The notes: a model not told the origin generated them from the letters alone. 64,000 nucleotides of DNA from Paracoccus sanguinis (GCF_900106665.1 NZ_FNNA01000006.1:58129-122128); one strand, 5' to 3'. Positions 8,663 to 22,242 are shown, numbered from the stretch's first letter. Made by a program: numbers and translations.

Positions 8663-10606
8663 TTAGAAGAACGAGCCCTGCGGGTCGCTGTCCGGGTCCT
8701 CGCCCTTCGGCCGTCGCCGCGCCCGAGGGCGGGGCGGTTTTTTCGTAGCTGTCTCGCCTGGAGGCTCAGACGGGGGCTGCGGGGCAGGATCGGTGACCAG
8801 CGGTTCAGCTTGAGCGCCTGCCCCAGTGTCGGCCGAGGTTCGATCGGTCCGCGCGACGTCACCCTCACCCCACGCCGGACCGCCGCCCGATGCCGGCCGC
8901 ACGGGACCGCTCGGCGTGACGGGCAAGGCGCCATCGTGGAACTCGAGCGCCAGCGCGGCAGCGCGGGCCGCCGCGTCGGCCGACACGACGAGTCCATGAG
9001 GCCCGTGCACGATGACGAAACCCCGGCGCAGGGTTTCGGTGTGCCCCAGCGTCTGGCGCAGCCGGTCGAGACGCGCGAGCGCGGCGCGCCGCTCGGTGAT
9101 GAGCGCGTCCCCAAGGACCGCCAGCCGCCGCTCGAGCGCCGTGTAGCCCGTGCGGTCCGCGGCGACCTTGCGGCGGGCGTCGGCCTGCATTCGCGTCCGG
9201 GCGGCGGTCAGGCGCTGAGCCAGCGCAGCCAGCCGCCGCTGCGGATCGTCCTGCCGACGGGCCAGGGCGCGGGGCAGGCGTGCGCTCAGCTCGTCGAGGC
9301 GCCGCGCCGGCGCCTCGGTCCGTCGCGCCAGCGCGGGGGCGAGGCGACCGTCCGCGGCGGCGAGGCGCCGGGCGGCGGCCACGCGGGCAAGCTGCACGGC
9401 GGCGGGGCGCGGCATGGGCAGTTCGGCCCGCAGCCGCGCGTGATGCTGCCGCGCCGCCCGGTCGAGATCGCTGCCGGCGCGGCCCAGGACCGTCCGCCGG
9501 TCGGCCATGAAGCTGCGCAGCGCGAAAAGCGGCAGGTCGAGCGCCTCGGCCTCGCGCCGCCGCGCCCGGACAAAGCCGCGCAGCACCGGCTCGAGCCGCG
9601 GCCCGGTCAGGTCGAGCCGCTGCCGCGCCGGATCGGTCATCGCCTGCGGGCGCCCGAGCAGCCGGCCCAGATCGGCGAGGCGCTGCGCCGGCCGCTCGAT
9701 CCGCGCCCGGGCCGAGCGCCAGAGCCGGCTCTGGCTGTCGGCGATGCGCGCGCCCAGTTCGGCCAGCACCGGCACCGCCATTTCGGCGGCCGCGGTGGGC
9801 GTGGGGGCGCGCAGGTCGGCGGCATGGTCGATCAGCGTGGTGTCGGTTTCATGCCCGACCGCCGAGATCAGGGGAATGGTGCCCGCCGCCACGGCGCGCA
9901 CCACGGCCTCTTCGTTGAAGCCCCACAGGTCCTCGACCGAGCCGCCGCCCCGCGCCACGATGATCAGGTCGGGCCGCGCGATCGCGCCCTCCACAGGCAG
10001 GGCGTTCAGCGCCGCGATGGCCTGCGCGACCTGCGGCGCGGACTGCGCGCCCTGCACCGCCACCGGCCAGATCAGCACGCGGCTGGGAAAGCGGTCGCGC
10101 AGCCGGTGCAGGATGTCGCGGATCACCGCTCCCGAGGGCGAGGTGACCACCGCGATCACCCCGGGCAGGAACGGGATCGGCCGCTTGCGGGCGGCTTCGA
10201 AGAGCCCCTCGGCGGCCAGCGCCCGCCGGCGCTGCTCGAGCATGGCCATGAGCGCGCCGAGGCCCGCGGGCTCGATCTGCTCGACCAGCAGCTGATAGCG
10301 CGACTGGCCCGGAAACGTCGTGAGGCGGCCCGTGGCGATGACCTCGAGCCCCTCTTCCGGGCGATGCGGCAGGCGGCAGGCGTTGTCGCGCCAGCACACC
10401 GCGGCCAGCACCGCGCGGTCGTCCTTGAGGTCGAAGTAGAGATGCCCCGAGGACGGGCGCGAGACCCGCCCGACCTCGCCCCGCACGCGCACGCGGCCGA
10501 ACTCACCCTCTACCACCCGGCGGATCGCGCCGGAGAGTTCCGAGACGGAGAGGGTCGGGGCGTTGCCGGACGGGGCGTCGGCCGAGGGGTCGTCGAAAAG
10601 CTCCAT
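8663..10606 (-). CDS. xseA: Exodeoxyribonuclease VII large subunit
   Basis: A 647-residue XseA. The N-terminal OB-fold is seen in [50 protein letters not shown], then the catalytic domain with [40 protein letters not shown] and [27 protein letters not shown], followed by a long arginine-rich coiled coil. It forms with XseB the nuclease that degrades single-stranded DNA into oligonucleotides. It is much longer than the E. coli protein (about 456): the coiled-coil part is extended and a proline/arginine-rich tail of about 100 residues is added. The ATG at 10606 is chosen because OB-fold homology begins right after it, although the frame stays open to 10873. Confidence 0.93.
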   Translation of the reverse strand: MELFDDPSADAPSGNAPTLSVSELSGAIRRVVEGEFGRVRVRGEVGRVSRPSSGHLYFDLKDDRAVLAAVCWRDNACRLPHRPEEGLEVIATGRLTTFPGQSRYQLLVEQIEPAGLGALMAMLEQRRRALAAEGLFEAARKRPIPFLPGVIAVVTSPSGAVIRDILHRLRDRFPSRVLIWPVAVQGAQSAPQVAQAIAALNALPVEGAIARPDLIIVARGGGSVEDLWGFNEEAVVRAVAAGTIPLISAVGHETDTTLIDHAADLRAPTPTAAAEMAVPVLAELGARIADSQSRLWRSARARIERPAQRLADLGRLLGRPQAMTDPARQRLDLTGPRLEPVLRGFVRARRREAEALDLPLFALRSFMADRRTVLGRAGSDLDRAARQHHARLRAELPMPRPAAVQLARVAAARRLAAADGRLAPALARRTEAPARRLDELSARLPRALARRQDDPQRRLAALAQRLTAARTRMQADARRKVAADRTGYTALERRLAVLGDALITERRAALARLDRLRQTLGHTETLRRGFVIVHGPHGLVVSADAAARAAALALEFHDGALPVTPSGPVRPASGGGPAWGEGDVARTDRTSADTGAGAQAEPLVTDPAPQPPSEPPGETATKKPPRPRARRRPKGEDPDSDPQGSFF

Positions 10607-11040
10607 GGGTTCGGGTGTCGCCCAGCCGGGGGCGGGGTTCAAGCGCGGATCGTGTGGGGCGCCGGGGGGTTTTGAGTGGTTTGGCTGACGACGGGGTTGG
10701 AAGGACATGCGGTGGCGGCTCGGCGGCGACAGGCGTGTGCCGCAGCCATAAGCGGCGTGTTCAGTGTCCTCATCAGCCTTGAGACCTGCTCCCCTTTCAG
10801 CAGGCGCGTGGGCAACGTCATTCACGATCAACGTGGCACACACGCGGCTTGGTGCCGATAGCGCGCGACCCACGCCATTGCCCGTCCCGCAACACGAGGA
10901 AGCCCCGACCGCCCACGCCAGCCCGCGCCCCTTGCCCGCCCCCCCGTCGCGGCCTAAAGCCCCAACCCAACAGCGGCGCGCGGGCGGTCGGGCGCTGAGG
11001 CCCGCCCCCGCCGGGGCGGAGAGAGGGCGAAGGGGCGGCG
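10607..11040. other. Intergenic region between xseA and purD
   Basis: A 434-base gap between divergent genes. It must carry both promoters. No convincing small gene, RNA or long repeat was seen; the short open frames crossing it have no conserved features. AGAGAGGGCGAAGG before 11041 serves as the purD ribosome-binding site. Confidence 0.4.
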
Positions 11041-12303
11041 ATGAACATCCTCATTCTCGGCGGCGGGGGCCGCGAACACGCGCTCGCCTGGGCGTTCCGG
11101 CAGAACCCGAAATGCGACCGGCTGATCGTCGCGCCGGGCAACGCCGGGATCGCCGCCATCGCCCGCTGCGCGGCGCTCGAGATCACCGACGGCGCCGCCG
11201 TGGTCGGGTTCTGCGAAGAGCAGGCCATCGACCTCGTGGTGATCGGCCCCGAGGCGCCGCTGGCCAGTGGCGTCGCCGACAGCCTCCGCGCCGCCGGGAT
11301 CGCGGTGTTCGGCCCCTCGCGCGAGGCTGCGCGGCTCGAGGCGTCGAAGGCCTTCACCAAGGAAATCTGCGACGCCTGCGGCGCCCCGACCGCGGGCTGG
11401 GCGCGCTTCACCGACGCGGCCGCCGCCCGCGCCCATGTGGCCGCGCGCGGCGCGCCGATCGTCGTCAAGGCCGACGGGCTCGCGGGCGGCAAGGGCGTGA
11501 CCGTGGCGATGACCGAGGCCGAGGCCCTGACCGCCATCGACGCCGCCTTCGGCGGGGCCTTCGGTGACGCCGGGACCGAGCTCGTCATCGAGGAGTTCAT
11601 GGCGGGCGAGGAGGCGAGCTTCTTTGTCCTCTGCGACGGCGCGACCTGCCTGCCGATCGGCTCCGCGCAGGACCACAAGCGCGTGGGCGAGGGCGACACC
11701 GGGCCGAACACCGGCGGCATGGGGGCCTATTCCCCTGCCCCGGTCCTGACCGAGGCGCTGCAGGCGCGGGTGATGGCCGAGATCGTGAAGCCCACCATCG
11801 CCGAGATGGCGCGGCGCGGCACGCCCTTCCAGGGGGTGCTCTATGCGGGGCTGATGATCGAGGACGGCCGGGCGCGGCTCGTCGAATACAACGTCCGCTT
11901 CGGCGACCCCGAGTGCCAGGTGCTGATGATGCGGCTCGGGGCGCAGGCGCTCGACCTCGTGCACGCCTGCGCCGAGGGGCGGCTGGCCGAGATGACCGTG
12001 AACTGGGCCGACGACCACGCGCTGACCGTGGTGCTGGCGGCCGAGGGCTATCCCGGCGACACCCGCAAGGGCGGCGTCATCGGCGGGCTGGACGGTCTGC
12101 CCGAGACCGCGACGCAGATGCTGTTTCACGCCGGCACCGCCACGCAGGAGGGCCGGGTCGTGGCCAACGGCGGCCGGGTGCTGAACGCGACGGGCCGCGG
12201 CGCCACGCTGGCCGAGGCGCAGGCGCGCGCCTATGCGCTCGCCGATGCGGTGGACTGGCCCGAGGGGTTCTATCGCCGCGACATCGGCTGGCGGGCGCTC
12301 TGA
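11041..12303 (+). CDS. purD: Phosphoribosylamine--glycine ligase
   Basis: A 420-residue GARS enzyme of normal length. Visible: N-terminal [19 protein letters not shown], the ATP-grasp part with [14 protein letters not shown] and [14 protein letters not shown], the [25 protein letters not shown] motif, and [19 protein letters not shown] close to the metal site. It joins phosphoribosylamine and glycine with ATP, the second step of purine synthesis, in the cytoplasm. A strong GAGAGAGGGCGAAGG box precedes the ATG. It is convergent with prs, another nucleotide-pathway gene, and divergent from xseA. Confidence 0.97.
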   Translation: MNILILGGGGREHALAWAFRQNPKCDRLIVAPGNAGIAAIARCAALEITDGAAVVGFCEEQAIDLVVIGPEAPLASGVADSLRAAGIAVFGPSREAARLEASKAFTKEICDACGAPTAGWARFTDAAAARAHVAARGAPIVVKADGLAGGKGVTVAMTEAEALTAIDAAFGGAFGDAGTELVIEEFMAGEEASFFVLCDGATCLPIGSAQDHKRVGEGDTGPNTGGMGAYSPAPVLTEALQARVMAEIVKPTIAEMARRGTPFQGVLYAGLMIEDGRARLVEYNVRFGDPECQVLMMRLGAQALDLVHACAEGRLAEMTVNWADDHALTVVLAAEGYPGDTRKGGVIGGLDGLPETATQMLFHAGTATQEGRVVANGGRVLNATGRGATLAEAQARAYALADAVDWPEGFYRRDIGWRAL

Positions 12304-12362
12304 GGGGCGGCCGCCGCACTTGATGACCGCGCCCGGCTTGCCCGGGACGCGGCGCGGACGGC

Positions 12363-13382
12363 TCAGACCGAGGTGTACATCCCCTCATAGACCGGCTGCA
12401 GCGTGTCGAGCTCAAACAGCGAGGACACCGAGGTGCCGTTCCAGATCGACATGATCGCCTGCGCAAACAGCGGCGCGGTCGGAACGATGCGAATGTTGCG
12501 GGCGGTCTTGACCGGCTCGGGCTGGCCGATCGAGTCGGTGATGACCAGCGACTTCATCACCGAGGTCTCGATCCGCTCGACCGCCGGACCCGACAGGACG
12601 CCGTGGGTGATGTAGGCGTGAACCTCGCGCGCGCCGTGGTCCACGAGCAGCTGCGCGGCCTTCACCAGCGTGCCGGCGGTGTCGCAGATGTCGTCGACGA
12701 TGATGCAGGTCTTGCCCGTCACCTCACCGATCACGGTCATGTCGGCGATCTCCCCCGCCTTCTCGCGCCGCTTGTCCACGATCGCCATCGGCGCGTTGAT
12801 CCGGGTGGCGATCTCGCGCGCCCGCGCCACCCCGCCCACGTCCGGCGAGACGACCATCAGGTCGTCCGACCGGCCCTTGAACTGGTGGAGGATATCGAGC
12901 GCAAACACCGGCGCCGCATAGAGATTGTCCACTGGGATGTCGAAGAACCCCTGGATCTGGGCGGCGTGCAGGTCGAGCGTCAGGATGCGGTCCACCCCCG
13001 CCTCGGTCAACAGGTTCGCCACCAGCTTGGCCGAGATCGGGGTGCGCGCCTTGGCCCGCCGGTCCTGCCGCGCATAGCCGAAATAGGGGATCACCGCGGT
13101 GATCCGGTTGGCCGACGACCGGCGCAGCGCGTCGGCCATGATCAGCAGCTCCATCAGGTTGTCGTTGGCCGGGTTCGAGGTCGGCTGGATGATGTACATG
13201 TCCTCGCCGCGGACGTTCTCGTAGACCTCGACGAAGATTTCCTGGTCGTTGAACCGCTCGACCCGCGCATCGACCAGCGCCACGTTCATCCCCCGGTGCA
13301 TCGACATCCGCCTTGCGATGGCGGTGGCGAGCGGGCGGTTGGCGTTGCCGGCGATCAGCTTGGGTTCGGTCATGGCGGGCAT
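12363..13382 (-). CDS. prs: Ribose-phosphate pyrophosphokinase
   Basis: A 339-residue PRPP synthase. Seen: the N-terminal [32 protein letters not shown], the flexible-loop/ATP region [22 protein letters not shown] (99-120), the [18 protein letters not shown] region (137-154) and the PRPP-binding loop [10 protein letters not shown] (229-238). It makes PRPP from ribose 5-phosphate and ATP for purine, pyrimidine, histidine and tryptophan pathways. Two ATGs are possible (13382 and 13373); GAGGAAA lies seven bases before the first, so 13382 is preferred. About 20 residues longer than the E. coli enzyme, mostly in the C-terminal half. Confidence 0.96.
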   Translation of the reverse strand: MPAMTEPKLIAGNANRPLATAIARRMSMHRGMNVALVDARVERFNDQEIFVEVYENVRGEDMYIIQPTSNPANDNLMELLIMADALRRSSANRITAVIPYFGYARQDRRAKARTPISAKLVANLLTEAGVDRILTLDLHAAQIQGFFDIPVDNLYAAPVFALDILHQFKGRSDDLMVVSPDVGGVARAREIATRINAPMAIVDKRREKAGEIADMTVIGEVTGKTCIIVDDICDTAGTLVKAAQLLVDHGAREVHAYITHGVLSGPAVERIETSVMKSLVITDSIGQPEPVKTARNIRIVPTAPLFAQAIMSIWNGTSVSSLFELDTLQPVYEGMYTSV

Positions 13383-13487
13383 GGGGTTTCCTCGGGCGCA
13401 GGACGTGAGGGGGCGGGAATCGCCCGATTGCGCCCCGATTAGCACCGCGCTAGCGTCTCGGCAAACCGGCGAGAGGGGGCCCGGCGC

Positions 13488-14078
13488 ATGGCCGCGATCG
13501 ACTATTACTTCAGCACCATCAGCCCCTGGGCCTATCTGGCCGGCGACCGGCTGGAACAGATCGCCGCGCGGCACGGGGCCAGCATCACCTATCGGCCGCT
13601 CGACATGATGCAGCTCTTCGACCGCACCGGGGGGCAGCGGCCGCAGGACCGCCACCCGGCGCGGCTCGCCTATCGCAACCAGGACCTGCCGCGGGTGGCG
13701 GCGCATCTGGGGATGCCGATCCGGCTGGACGTGCCGATGACCAACATGGCGCCCTCGTCCTACGCGGTGATTGCCGCGCAGGAGGGCGGCGCGGACGTGG
13801 GCACGCTGGTGCAGGGCCTCCTCGCCGCCCGCTTCGTCGAGGGGCGGGACGTGGCCGACGACGCGGTGATCCGCGACGTGCTGGCGGCGACCGGGCATGA
13901 TCCGGCCATCGCCGACCGCGGGCTGTTCACCGGGGCCGAGATCTACGGCCGGAACCTCGAGCGGGCGGTGGCCGCGGGGGTGTTCGGCTCGCCCTTCTAC
14001 ATCGTCGCCGAGAGCGGCGAGATGTTCTGGGGGCAGGACCGGCTCGACTACCTCGACCGGCATCTGGCGACGCTGTGA
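13488..14078 (+). CDS. 2-hydroxychromene-2-carboxylate isomerase family protein (DsbA/GST-kappa fold)
   Basis: A 196-residue protein of the DsbA-like HCCA isomerase family. The N-terminal [28 protein letters not shown] carries the SPWAY motif where serine replaces the redox cysteine; the C-terminal [34 protein letters not shown] contains the cis-proline loop (GSPFY) and the usual [11 protein letters not shown] end. Known members isomerise hydroxychromene carboxylates in naphthalene breakdown or act as kappa-class glutathione transferases. No aromatic pathway genes are nearby, so the substrate is open. Followed after 40 bases by the hydrolase gene in the same direction. Confidence 0.9.
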   Translation: MAAIDYYFSTISPWAYLAGDRLEQIAARHGASITYRPLDMMQLFDRTGGQRPQDRHPARLAYRNQDLPRVAAHLGMPIRLDVPMTNMAPSSYAVIAAQEGGADVGTLVQGLLAARFVEGRDVADDAVIRDVLAATGHDPAIADRGLFTGAEIYGRNLERAVAAGVFGSPFYIVAESGEMFWGQDRLDYLDRHLATL

Positions 14079-14118
14079 GCTTCGGCTATCGCGTGACGGG
14101 CGCGCGCCGGGGGCGGGC

Positions 14119-14916
14119 ATGACGGCGGGCCTGCGGCATTTCCCGGGCGACCCCGCGCGCCCGGCGCTGGCGTTGCACTGCATGATGGGCAGCGCGGCGT
14201 CCTGGGGCGCGGTGGTCGAGCGGCTGGGGGGCCGGATCGACGTGACCGCGCCGGACCTGCCCCTGCACGGTCGCGGCCCGGCGTGGCAGGCGGGCGGTGA
14301 GAGCTTTGCCGATGCGACGCTCAGACTGGCGCGACCGCTGGCCGAGACGCTTGCGGCGCGAGCGGGGGACGGGCGGATCGACCTGATCGGGCACAGCTTC
14401 GGCGCCGTGGCCGCGCTGCGGCTGGCGCTTCACGCGCCCGCGCGGGTGCGCAGCCTGACGCTGATCGAGCCGGTGCTGTTCGCCGCCCTGCCCGCCCCGG
14501 AGCGCGATCCTGGCGGGCTGCTGCCCCGGCTTGAGCAGATGGAGACCGCTGGGGACCGGGCGGGATCGACCGCGGCCTTCCTGCGCTACTGGAACGGGCC
14601 CGACCTGACCGGCCTGCCCGCCCCGGCGCAGGCCCAGATGGTGGCGCAGATGGCAGGGGTGCTCGACACCATGGGCGATCTTTACAACGACCGCGGCGGC
14701 ATCCTCGCGCCCGGCGGGCTCGAGGCGCTGGCTGTGCCGGTGATGCTGATCCGCGGCGCGGCGTCGGCGCCGGTGATGGCGCCCATCCTCGAGGCGCTGG
14801 CGGCGCGGCTGCCGGACGTGGGCGTGGCGGTGGTGCCGGGCGCGGGGCACATGGTGCCGCTGACGCACCCGGCCGAGGTGGCGGGGCTGGTGGCGGTCAA
14901 CCTCGACCGGGCCTGA
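14119..14916 (+). CDS. Alpha/beta fold hydrolase
   Basis: A 265-residue alpha/beta hydrolase. The oxyanion region is [13 protein letters not shown] (about 18-30), the nucleophile elbow is GHSFGA (residues about 94-99), and the C-terminal [18 protein letters not shown] supplies the catalytic histidine. The [10 protein letters not shown] pattern after the first strands is typical of MhpC/PldB-type esterases. The substrate is unknown. The ATG at 14119 is 40 bases after the HCCA-isomerase stop, so the two are probably one operon; the open frame extends upstream into that gene but without a matching start. Confidence 0.88.
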   Translation: MTAGLRHFPGDPARPALALHCMMGSAASWGAVVERLGGRIDVTAPDLPLHGRGPAWQAGGESFADATLRLARPLAETLAARAGDGRIDLIGHSFGAVAALRLALHAPARVRSLTLIEPVLFAALPAPERDPGGLLPRLEQMETAGDRAGSTAAFLRYWNGPDLTGLPAPAQAQMVAQMAGVLDTMGDLYNDRGGILAPGGLEALAVPVMLIRGAASAPVMAPILEALAARLPDVGVAVVPGAGHMVPLTHPAEVAGLVAVNLDRA

Positions 14917-14921
14917 GGCGG

Positions 14922-15272
14922 TCAGTCCGGCTCGAACTCGTCCACGTGCTCGGCCGGGCCGATTGCGAGCCAGCGGGCGCGGACCCGCGCCACGCGCGTC
15001 TCGCCCCAGGTGCGGAACACGATCTCGAACCCCTCGGGCGTGACGGCCTCGGCCGCGACGTCGGCGCGCTGGGTGGTGTTCACCGCGATGTCCCACATCG
15101 ACAGGCCCACATGGATCACCGGCGGGCCGAGGAAGGGGTCGGCGAAGGTCACCCGCAGCCGCTCGACCCGCGGCCCGTTGTCCGTCCACATCGAGCCGCC
15201 GTCCTCGAAGGCCGAGAACAGCACCTCGTCGCCCTGCTGGACGCCCACGGCGGTATGGCTGAAGCGCAGCAC
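14922..15272 (-). CDS. H-type lectin domain-containing protein
   Basis: A 116-residue protein without signal peptide, starting at a GTG. The second half (VTFADPFLGPPVIHVGLSMWDIAV, then EAVTPEGFEIVFRTWGETRVARVRARWLAIG) matches the H-type lectin fold, known from snail agglutinin and discoidin-like proteins and found in small single-domain forms in Rhodobacteraceae. Carbohydrate binding is a family expectation, not shown. Only a weak GGA upstream supports the start. It lies just downstream of the atp terminator in the same direction, so it needs its own promoter or read-through. Confidence 0.7.
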   Translation of the reverse strand: MLRFSHTAVGVQQGDEVLFSAFEDGGSMWTDNGPRVERLRVTFADPFLGPPVIHVGLSMWDIAVNTTQRADVAAEAVTPEGFEIVFRTWGETRVARVRARWLAIGPAEHVDEFEPD

Positions 15273-15317
15273 GGGGTCGGCATCCGTCGTTGGGGCGGGT
15301 ACGACGATCGTATGACA

Positions 15318-15351
15318 AAGGCCCCCACCCTGGCTACAGGGAGAGGGCCTT
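15318..15351 (-). terminator. Rho-independent terminator of the atp operon
   Basis: Two 15-base arms (AAGGCCCTCTCCCTG against CAGGGTGGGGGCCTT, 13 of 15 paired) around a 4-base TAGC loop, followed on the minus strand by a short T run. It lies 38 bases beyond the atpC stop. The plus strand also has a T-rich tail (TTGATTTT), so it may work in both directions. Confidence 0.8.
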
Positions 15352-15389
15352 GATTTTCATTAAAGATGTCGGGCGGACCCGACGCGGGA

Positions 15390-15839
15390 TCAGTCAGGGA
15401 CGGTGGACTGGTTCGGGTCCAGCCCGATGTGCGTCCCCATCGCCTCCATGTCGCCCAGAAGCTTGGCGGCAGCGGCCACGACCTCGTCGCCAACCGTCTC
15501 GCGCCGGCTTTCCGCCGACTTGTGCGCGCGGCGGGCGTCGCGGACCATCTCGTTGTAGATGGCCTGGGTCATCTCGGCCCGCGGGTGGCCACGCTCGGCC
15601 AGCAGGCTGACGGACTCGCCGTTGATCTCGACGAAGCCGCCGGTGACGGCGAACTCGGTCGCCTGTCCCTGCGCGTCGATCACCGTGACCATGCCGGGGC
15701 GCAGCGTGACGATGGCGGGCGCATGGCCCGGCATCGCCGTCAGGTCGCCGTCGGTGCCCGGCAGGCGAACCTCGCGCACCGGAACGGAGACGAGGCTCCG
15801 CTCGGGCGAGACGAGGTCGAACTGCATCGTGTCGGCCAT
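15390..15839 (-). CDS. atpC: F1F0 ATP synthase subunit epsilon
   Basis: A 149-residue epsilon subunit. The N-terminal beta-sandwich shows MQFDLVSPERSLVS, LPGTDGDLTAMPGHAPAIVTLRPG and GGFVEINGESVSLLAERG; a helical C-terminal part follows (AEMTQAIYNEMVRDARRAHKSAESRRETVGDEVVAAAAKL). It is part of the rotating stalk in the membrane-bound ATP synthase and can inhibit ATP hydrolysis. It is the last gene of atpHAGDC, 9 bases after atpD, and is followed by a strong terminator. Confidence 0.96.
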   Translation of the reverse strand: MADTMQFDLVSPERSLVSVPVREVRLPGTDGDLTAMPGHAPAIVTLRPGMVTVIDAQGQATEFAVTGGFVEINGESVSLLAERGHPRAEMTQAIYNEMVRDARRAHKSAESRRETVGDEVVAAAAKLLGDMEAMGTHIGLDPNQSTVPD

Positions 15840-15848
15840 GGTGCCCCC

Positions 15849-17285
<1,437 letters not shown>

Positions 17286-17291
17286 TTACGG

Positions 17292-18170
17292 TCAGAGCGC
17301 CTCGGCGCCCGAAATGATTTCAATGAGTTCCTTGGTGATCGCGGCCTGACGCGAGCGGTTGTACTCGGTCGTGAGGCGGTCGATCATGTCGCCGGCGTTG
17401 CGCGTCGCGTTGTCCATCGCGGTCATCCGCGCGCCCTGCTCGGACGCGGCGTTTTCCAGCAGCGCGGCGAACACCTGGGTGGCGACGGACCGCGGCAGCA
17501 GGTCGGTCAGGATCGCCTCTTCGCCCGGCTCGTAGTCGTAAAGCGCGCTGGCGCCGCCGACGTCCGCACCCTCCTCGACCACCGCGGGGATGATCTGGCG
17601 GGCGGTCGGAACCTGGCTGATCACCGACTCGAAGCGGTTGTAGAACAGCGTCGCCACGTCGAAGTCGCCGGCGTCGAAGCGGTCGAGGATCTCGGCCGCG
17701 ATCTCACGCGCGTTGGCGTAGCCGACCGACTTGACCTCGGACAGGTCGACATGGTGGACGAAGCGCCCGCCATGCTCGCGCTTGAGCTGCTCGCGGGCCT
17801 TCTTGCCCACGGTCATGATGGCGACCTGCTTGCCCTGGCCCAGCAGCTCTTCGGCGCGCTGGCGGGCCAGCTTGACGATCGAGCTGTTGAAGCCCCCGGC
17901 CAGACCCCGCTCGGAGGTCAGGACCACCAGAAGGTGGCGCTGGTCCGAGCCGGTCCCGGCGAGCAGCCGCGGCGCGCCCTCGGCGCCCGAGGCCGCCGAG
18001 GTCAGCCCCGCCATCACCGCGCTCATGCGGTCGGCATAGGGGCGCGCGGCCTCGGCCGCCTCTTGCGCGCGGCGCAGCTTGGCGGCGGCGACCATCTGCA
18101 TCGCCTTGGTGATCTTGCGCGTGTTCTTGACGCTGCCGATCCGGTTCTTGAGAGCCTTGAGGCTGGGCAT
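17292..18170 (-). CDS. atpG: F1F0 ATP synthase subunit gamma
   Basis: A 292-residue gamma subunit beginning [35 protein letters not shown] and ending in [35 protein letters not shown] helices, the two coiled arms of the central stalk that couples proton flow to catalysis. The Rossmann-like middle with [12 protein letters not shown] is intact. It sits 10 bases after atpA and 21 before atpD within atpHAGDC. Confidence 0.97.
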   Translation of the reverse strand: MPSLKALKNRIGSVKNTRKITKAMQMVAAAKLRRAQEAAEAARPYADRMSAVMAGLTSAASGAEGAPRLLAGTGSDQRHLLVVLTSERGLAGGFNSSIVKLARQRAEELLGQGKQVAIMTVGKKAREQLKREHGGRFVHHVDLSEVKSVGYANAREIAAEILDRFDAGDFDVATLFYNRFESVISQVPTARQIIPAVVEEGADVGGASALYDYEPGEEAILTDLLPRSVATQVFAALLENAASEQGARMTAMDNATRNAGDMIDRLTTEYNRSRQAAITKELIEIISGAEAL

Positions 18171-18180
18171 CCTCCCCTCC

Positions 18181-19709
<1,529 letters not shown>

Positions 19710-19710
<1 letters not shown>

Positions 19711-20270
19711 TATCCGACCTCTTTCATGACATTCTGCAGGGAAGCGAGCTTCGAGCGGATCGAGCTGTCGATCATCTGCGAGCCCAGCTTGACAATCATT
19801 CCGCCGATCAGCCCCTCGTCGACGCGGGTGTCGAGCTTGACCGTCTTGCCCGACTTCGCGGCGAGCGTCTCGGTCAGGCGGCGCGCCTGTTCGGCGGTGA
19901 GCGGCGCGGCCGAGACGACCTCGGCGGTGACCTCGCCCCGCGCCTCGGCGATCAGCGCCGAGAGCCGCGAGACGAGCTGCGGCAGGGCGAAGAGGCGGCG
20001 GTTCTGGGCCATCAGGCGCAGCGTGTTGGCCAGCAACGGCGAGAGGCCCATGCGCGACGCCACGGCGCCGATCGCGGCCTCCTGCTCGCCGCGCGAGATC
20101 AGCGGCGAGTTGATCAGCGTGCGCAGGTCGGCACTGTCCTTGAGCGCGGCGCCGAGGCTCTCGACCTGCCCGGCGAGCGCATCGACGGCGCCCTCCTCGC
20201 GGACCAGGTCGAACACGGCTTGCGCGTAACGCCCGGCGATATTGGCGGAAATCGAAGCGTTGTTGGCCAC
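19710..20270 (-). CDS. atpH: F1F0 ATP synthase subunit delta
   Basis: A 186-residue delta subunit (OSCP-like): [21 protein letters not shown] at the start, [25 protein letters not shown] in the middle, and the C-terminal [30 protein letters not shown] end. It joins the F1 head to the peripheral stalk. Two in-frame GTG codons are available (20276 and 20270); AAGGGG lies five bases before the second, while it overlaps the first, so 20270 is preferred. It is the first gene of the F1 operon; the F0 genes are elsewhere, as in other Rhodobacteraceae. Confidence 0.93.
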
Positions 20271-20392
20271 GGACACCCCTTTGGCTTGCGCGAAGCCCCG
20301 CAGGCCGGGCCGGCGTGGGCCGGTCAGTCGCGGGGCGCGGACGGCGAAGGCTTTCGGCGCAAGGGCGACGGGCCTTCCTGAAATCTGCGGCG

Positions 20393-20422
20393 TCTCTAGC
20401 AGCAGTTCACCGGACTGTGCAA
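20393..20422 (-). promoter_or_regulatory. Candidate promoter of the atp operon
   Basis: On the minus strand TTGCAC (20422-20417) and TAGAGA (20398-20393) are separated by 18 bases, 123 bases before the atpH start. It is the best sigma-70-like pair in the 304-base gap between atpH and the methyltransferase. The match is moderate, so this is a weak call. Confidence 0.35.
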
Positions 20423-20574
20423 CTGCCCCGCGGGCCGAAAACGGCGGCTTTGGTCGCTAACAGGCGGCTTGCCGCACGGCGCCCGGCACGGGGCGGCCGG
20501 GCGGTGGGGGCGGGCCGCCTGACGGAACGTCAACTTCGCCGCGATTCGGGCCGGGCGGGTCGTCCGAGGCGGGG

Positions 20575-21354
20575 TCAGGCCCCGCCCGGTGGCGCCGTCC
20601 GCCGCGCCCCGGCCGGGCGCGGGGCGCGGATGCCGTCGAGCACCTCGCGCGGGCTCGGCACCAACGCCGCCCGCCCCGGCCCGACCGGGGCCGCGACGTG
20701 CTTGCCGAACTCGGCCACCACCACCCCCGCGATCAGCAGGCGCGCGATCCGCGCCCCGGTCCGTTCCCACATCTGCGCGCCCCTGAGCCAGAAGCGCCGG
20801 TCCGAGGGCGGGATGTAGAGCGCCGCGCCGCAATCCTCGAGCACGAAGCCCGCCGCCCCCGCCTGCCGCTCGATCTGGCCGCGGGTGTAGCTGCGGCCGA
20901 TCCCGAAGGGCGTGGCCTCGCTCTGCGCCCAGAGCCCGGCGCGGTTCGGCACCATCACCACCAGCCGCCCGCCGGGGCCGAGCGCGCGCCACGCCTCGGC
21001 CAGCAGCACGGCGGGGTCCTGCGCCGTCTCGAGCCCGTGCAGCATCACCAGCCGGTCCACGCTGCCGGTGTCGAGCGGCCAGGCCTCTTCGTCGCAGACC
21101 ACGCTGCGGTTCGGCAGCCCCGGCGGCCACGCCATCACCCCCTGCCGGGCGGGCATCAGCGCGGTGACCCGGCGCGCCGACGCAAGGTAAGGGCGCAGCA
21201 TCGGCGCAGCGAAGCCGTAGCCCGCTACGGTCATCCCCGCCGTGCCGCCCGGCGGCCAGCGCTCGGTCAGCCGGTCGCGCAGCACGCGCTGGACCACGCG
21301 GCCGAGGGCGCGCTGGTAGTAGAAACGGCGCAGGTCGGCGACATCGTTCTGCAT
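20575..21354 (-). CDS. Class I SAM-dependent methyltransferase
   Basis: A 259-residue protein with a degenerate methyltransferase core: VAGYGFAAPMLRPYLASARRVTALMPA takes the place of motif I (no clear GxGxG), then EAWPLDTGSVDRLVMLHGLETAQDPAVLLAEAWRALGPGGRLVVMVPNRAGLWAQSEATPFGIGRSYT has the motifs II/III and post-III pattern of Methyltransf_11 enzymes. This family sits next to gloB in many Rhodobacteraceae. Substrate unknown. The ATG at 21354 fits the family start (MQNDVADLRRFYY); the frame remains open upstream. It is divergent from gloB with 150 bases between. Confidence 0.88.
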   Translation of the reverse strand: MQNDVADLRRFYYQRALGRVVQRVLRDRLTERWPPGGTAGMTVAGYGFAAPMLRPYLASARRVTALMPARQGVMAWPPGLPNRSVVCDEEAWPLDTGSVDRLVMLHGLETAQDPAVLLAEAWRALGPGGRLVVMVPNRAGLWAQSEATPFGIGRSYTRGQIERQAGAAGFVLEDCGAALYIPPSDRRFWLRGAQMWERTGARIARLLIAGVVVAEFGKHVAAPVGPGRAALVPSPREVLDGIRAPRPAGARRTAPPGGA

Positions 21355-21504
21355 GGCGCCAGTGGGCCGGCTGGCGGCGCCAAGGTCAAGCGCCTGCGGC
21401 GGCGCGGCGCGGCTGTGCCCCCCTGCCCTCACCCCTGCCCTCAACCGGTCGGGTTTGCAGACCACGCCCCGCGCGCCTAGCTTGAGGGAAAAGAGGAGCC
21501 TCCC

Positions 21505-22242
21505 ATGGTCGAGCTGGTCACCGTTCGCTGCCTGTCGGACAACTACGCCTATCTGATCCACGGCGGCGGCCAGACTGCGCTGATCGACGCCCCCGAGGCG
21601 GCCCCGATCCTCGCCGAGTTGTCCCGGCGCGGCTGGGGGCTCGACGTGATCCTGCTCACCCACCACCACGACGACCACATCCAGGCGGTCCCCGACATCG
21701 TCGCCGCGACCGGGGCCGAGGTCTGGGGCAACGGCGCCGACCGGCACCGGCTGCCGCCGCTCGACCGGGCGCTGGCCCCGGGCGAGGCGGCCGAGGTCTG
21801 CGGCGAGGCGCTCGAGGTGATCGACGTGCCCGGCCACACCGTCGGCCACGTGGCCTTCCATCTGCCCGGTGCGGGGATGGCCTTCACCGCCGACAGCCTG
21901 ATGGCGATGGGCTGCGGACGGATCTTCGAGGGCACGCCCGCGCAGATGTGGGACTCGCTCACCCGCCTCGCGGCGCTGCCGGACGAGACGCTGATCTGCT
22001 CGGGCCACGATTACGCCCGCGGCAACGGCGCCTTCGCGCTGGCGGTGGACCCGGAGAACACGGCCCTGCGGGCGCGGCTGGATGCCACGCTGGCGGGGCA
22101 GCGCGCGGCCTCGCCCGCGACGCTGGCCAAGGAAAAGGCCACCAACCCGTTCCTGCGCGCCGGCGCGCTTGCGCGACCGGGCGAGGATGCCGGGGCGGCC
22201 TTCGCCCGGCTCAGGGCCGAAAAGGACGGGTTCCGTGGCTGA
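21505..22242 (+). CDS. gloB: Hydroxyacylglutathione hydrolase (glyoxalase II)
   Basis: A 245-residue metallo-beta-lactamase fold protein. The metal motif THHHDDH is at residues 52-58; further ligands are in the PGHTVGH loop (about 111-117), the D of FTADSLMAMGCGR and the H of CSGHDY. The C-terminal glyoxalase II domain with KATNPFLRAG is present. It hydrolyses S-lactoylglutathione to lactate and glutathione in methylglyoxal detoxification. Slightly shorter than E. coli GloB (251). GAGG lies a few bases before the ATG. Confidence 0.95.
   Translation: MVELVTVRCLSDNYAYLIHGGGQTALIDAPEAAPILAELSRRGWGLDVILLTHHHDDHIQAVPDIVAATGAEVWGNGADRHRLPPLDRALAPGEAAEVCGEALEVIDVPGHTVGHVAFHLPGAGMAFTADSLMAMGCGRIFEGTPAQMWDSLTRLAALPDETLICSGHDYARGNGAFALAVDPENTALRARLDATLAGQRAASPATLAKEKATNPFLRAGALARPGEDAGAAFARLRAEKDGFRG

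Noticed and set aside
10607..11040. A small gene in the xseA-purD gap
   Set aside because: The short frames there have no good ribosome-binding site, no conserved features and low-complexity GC-driven composition.
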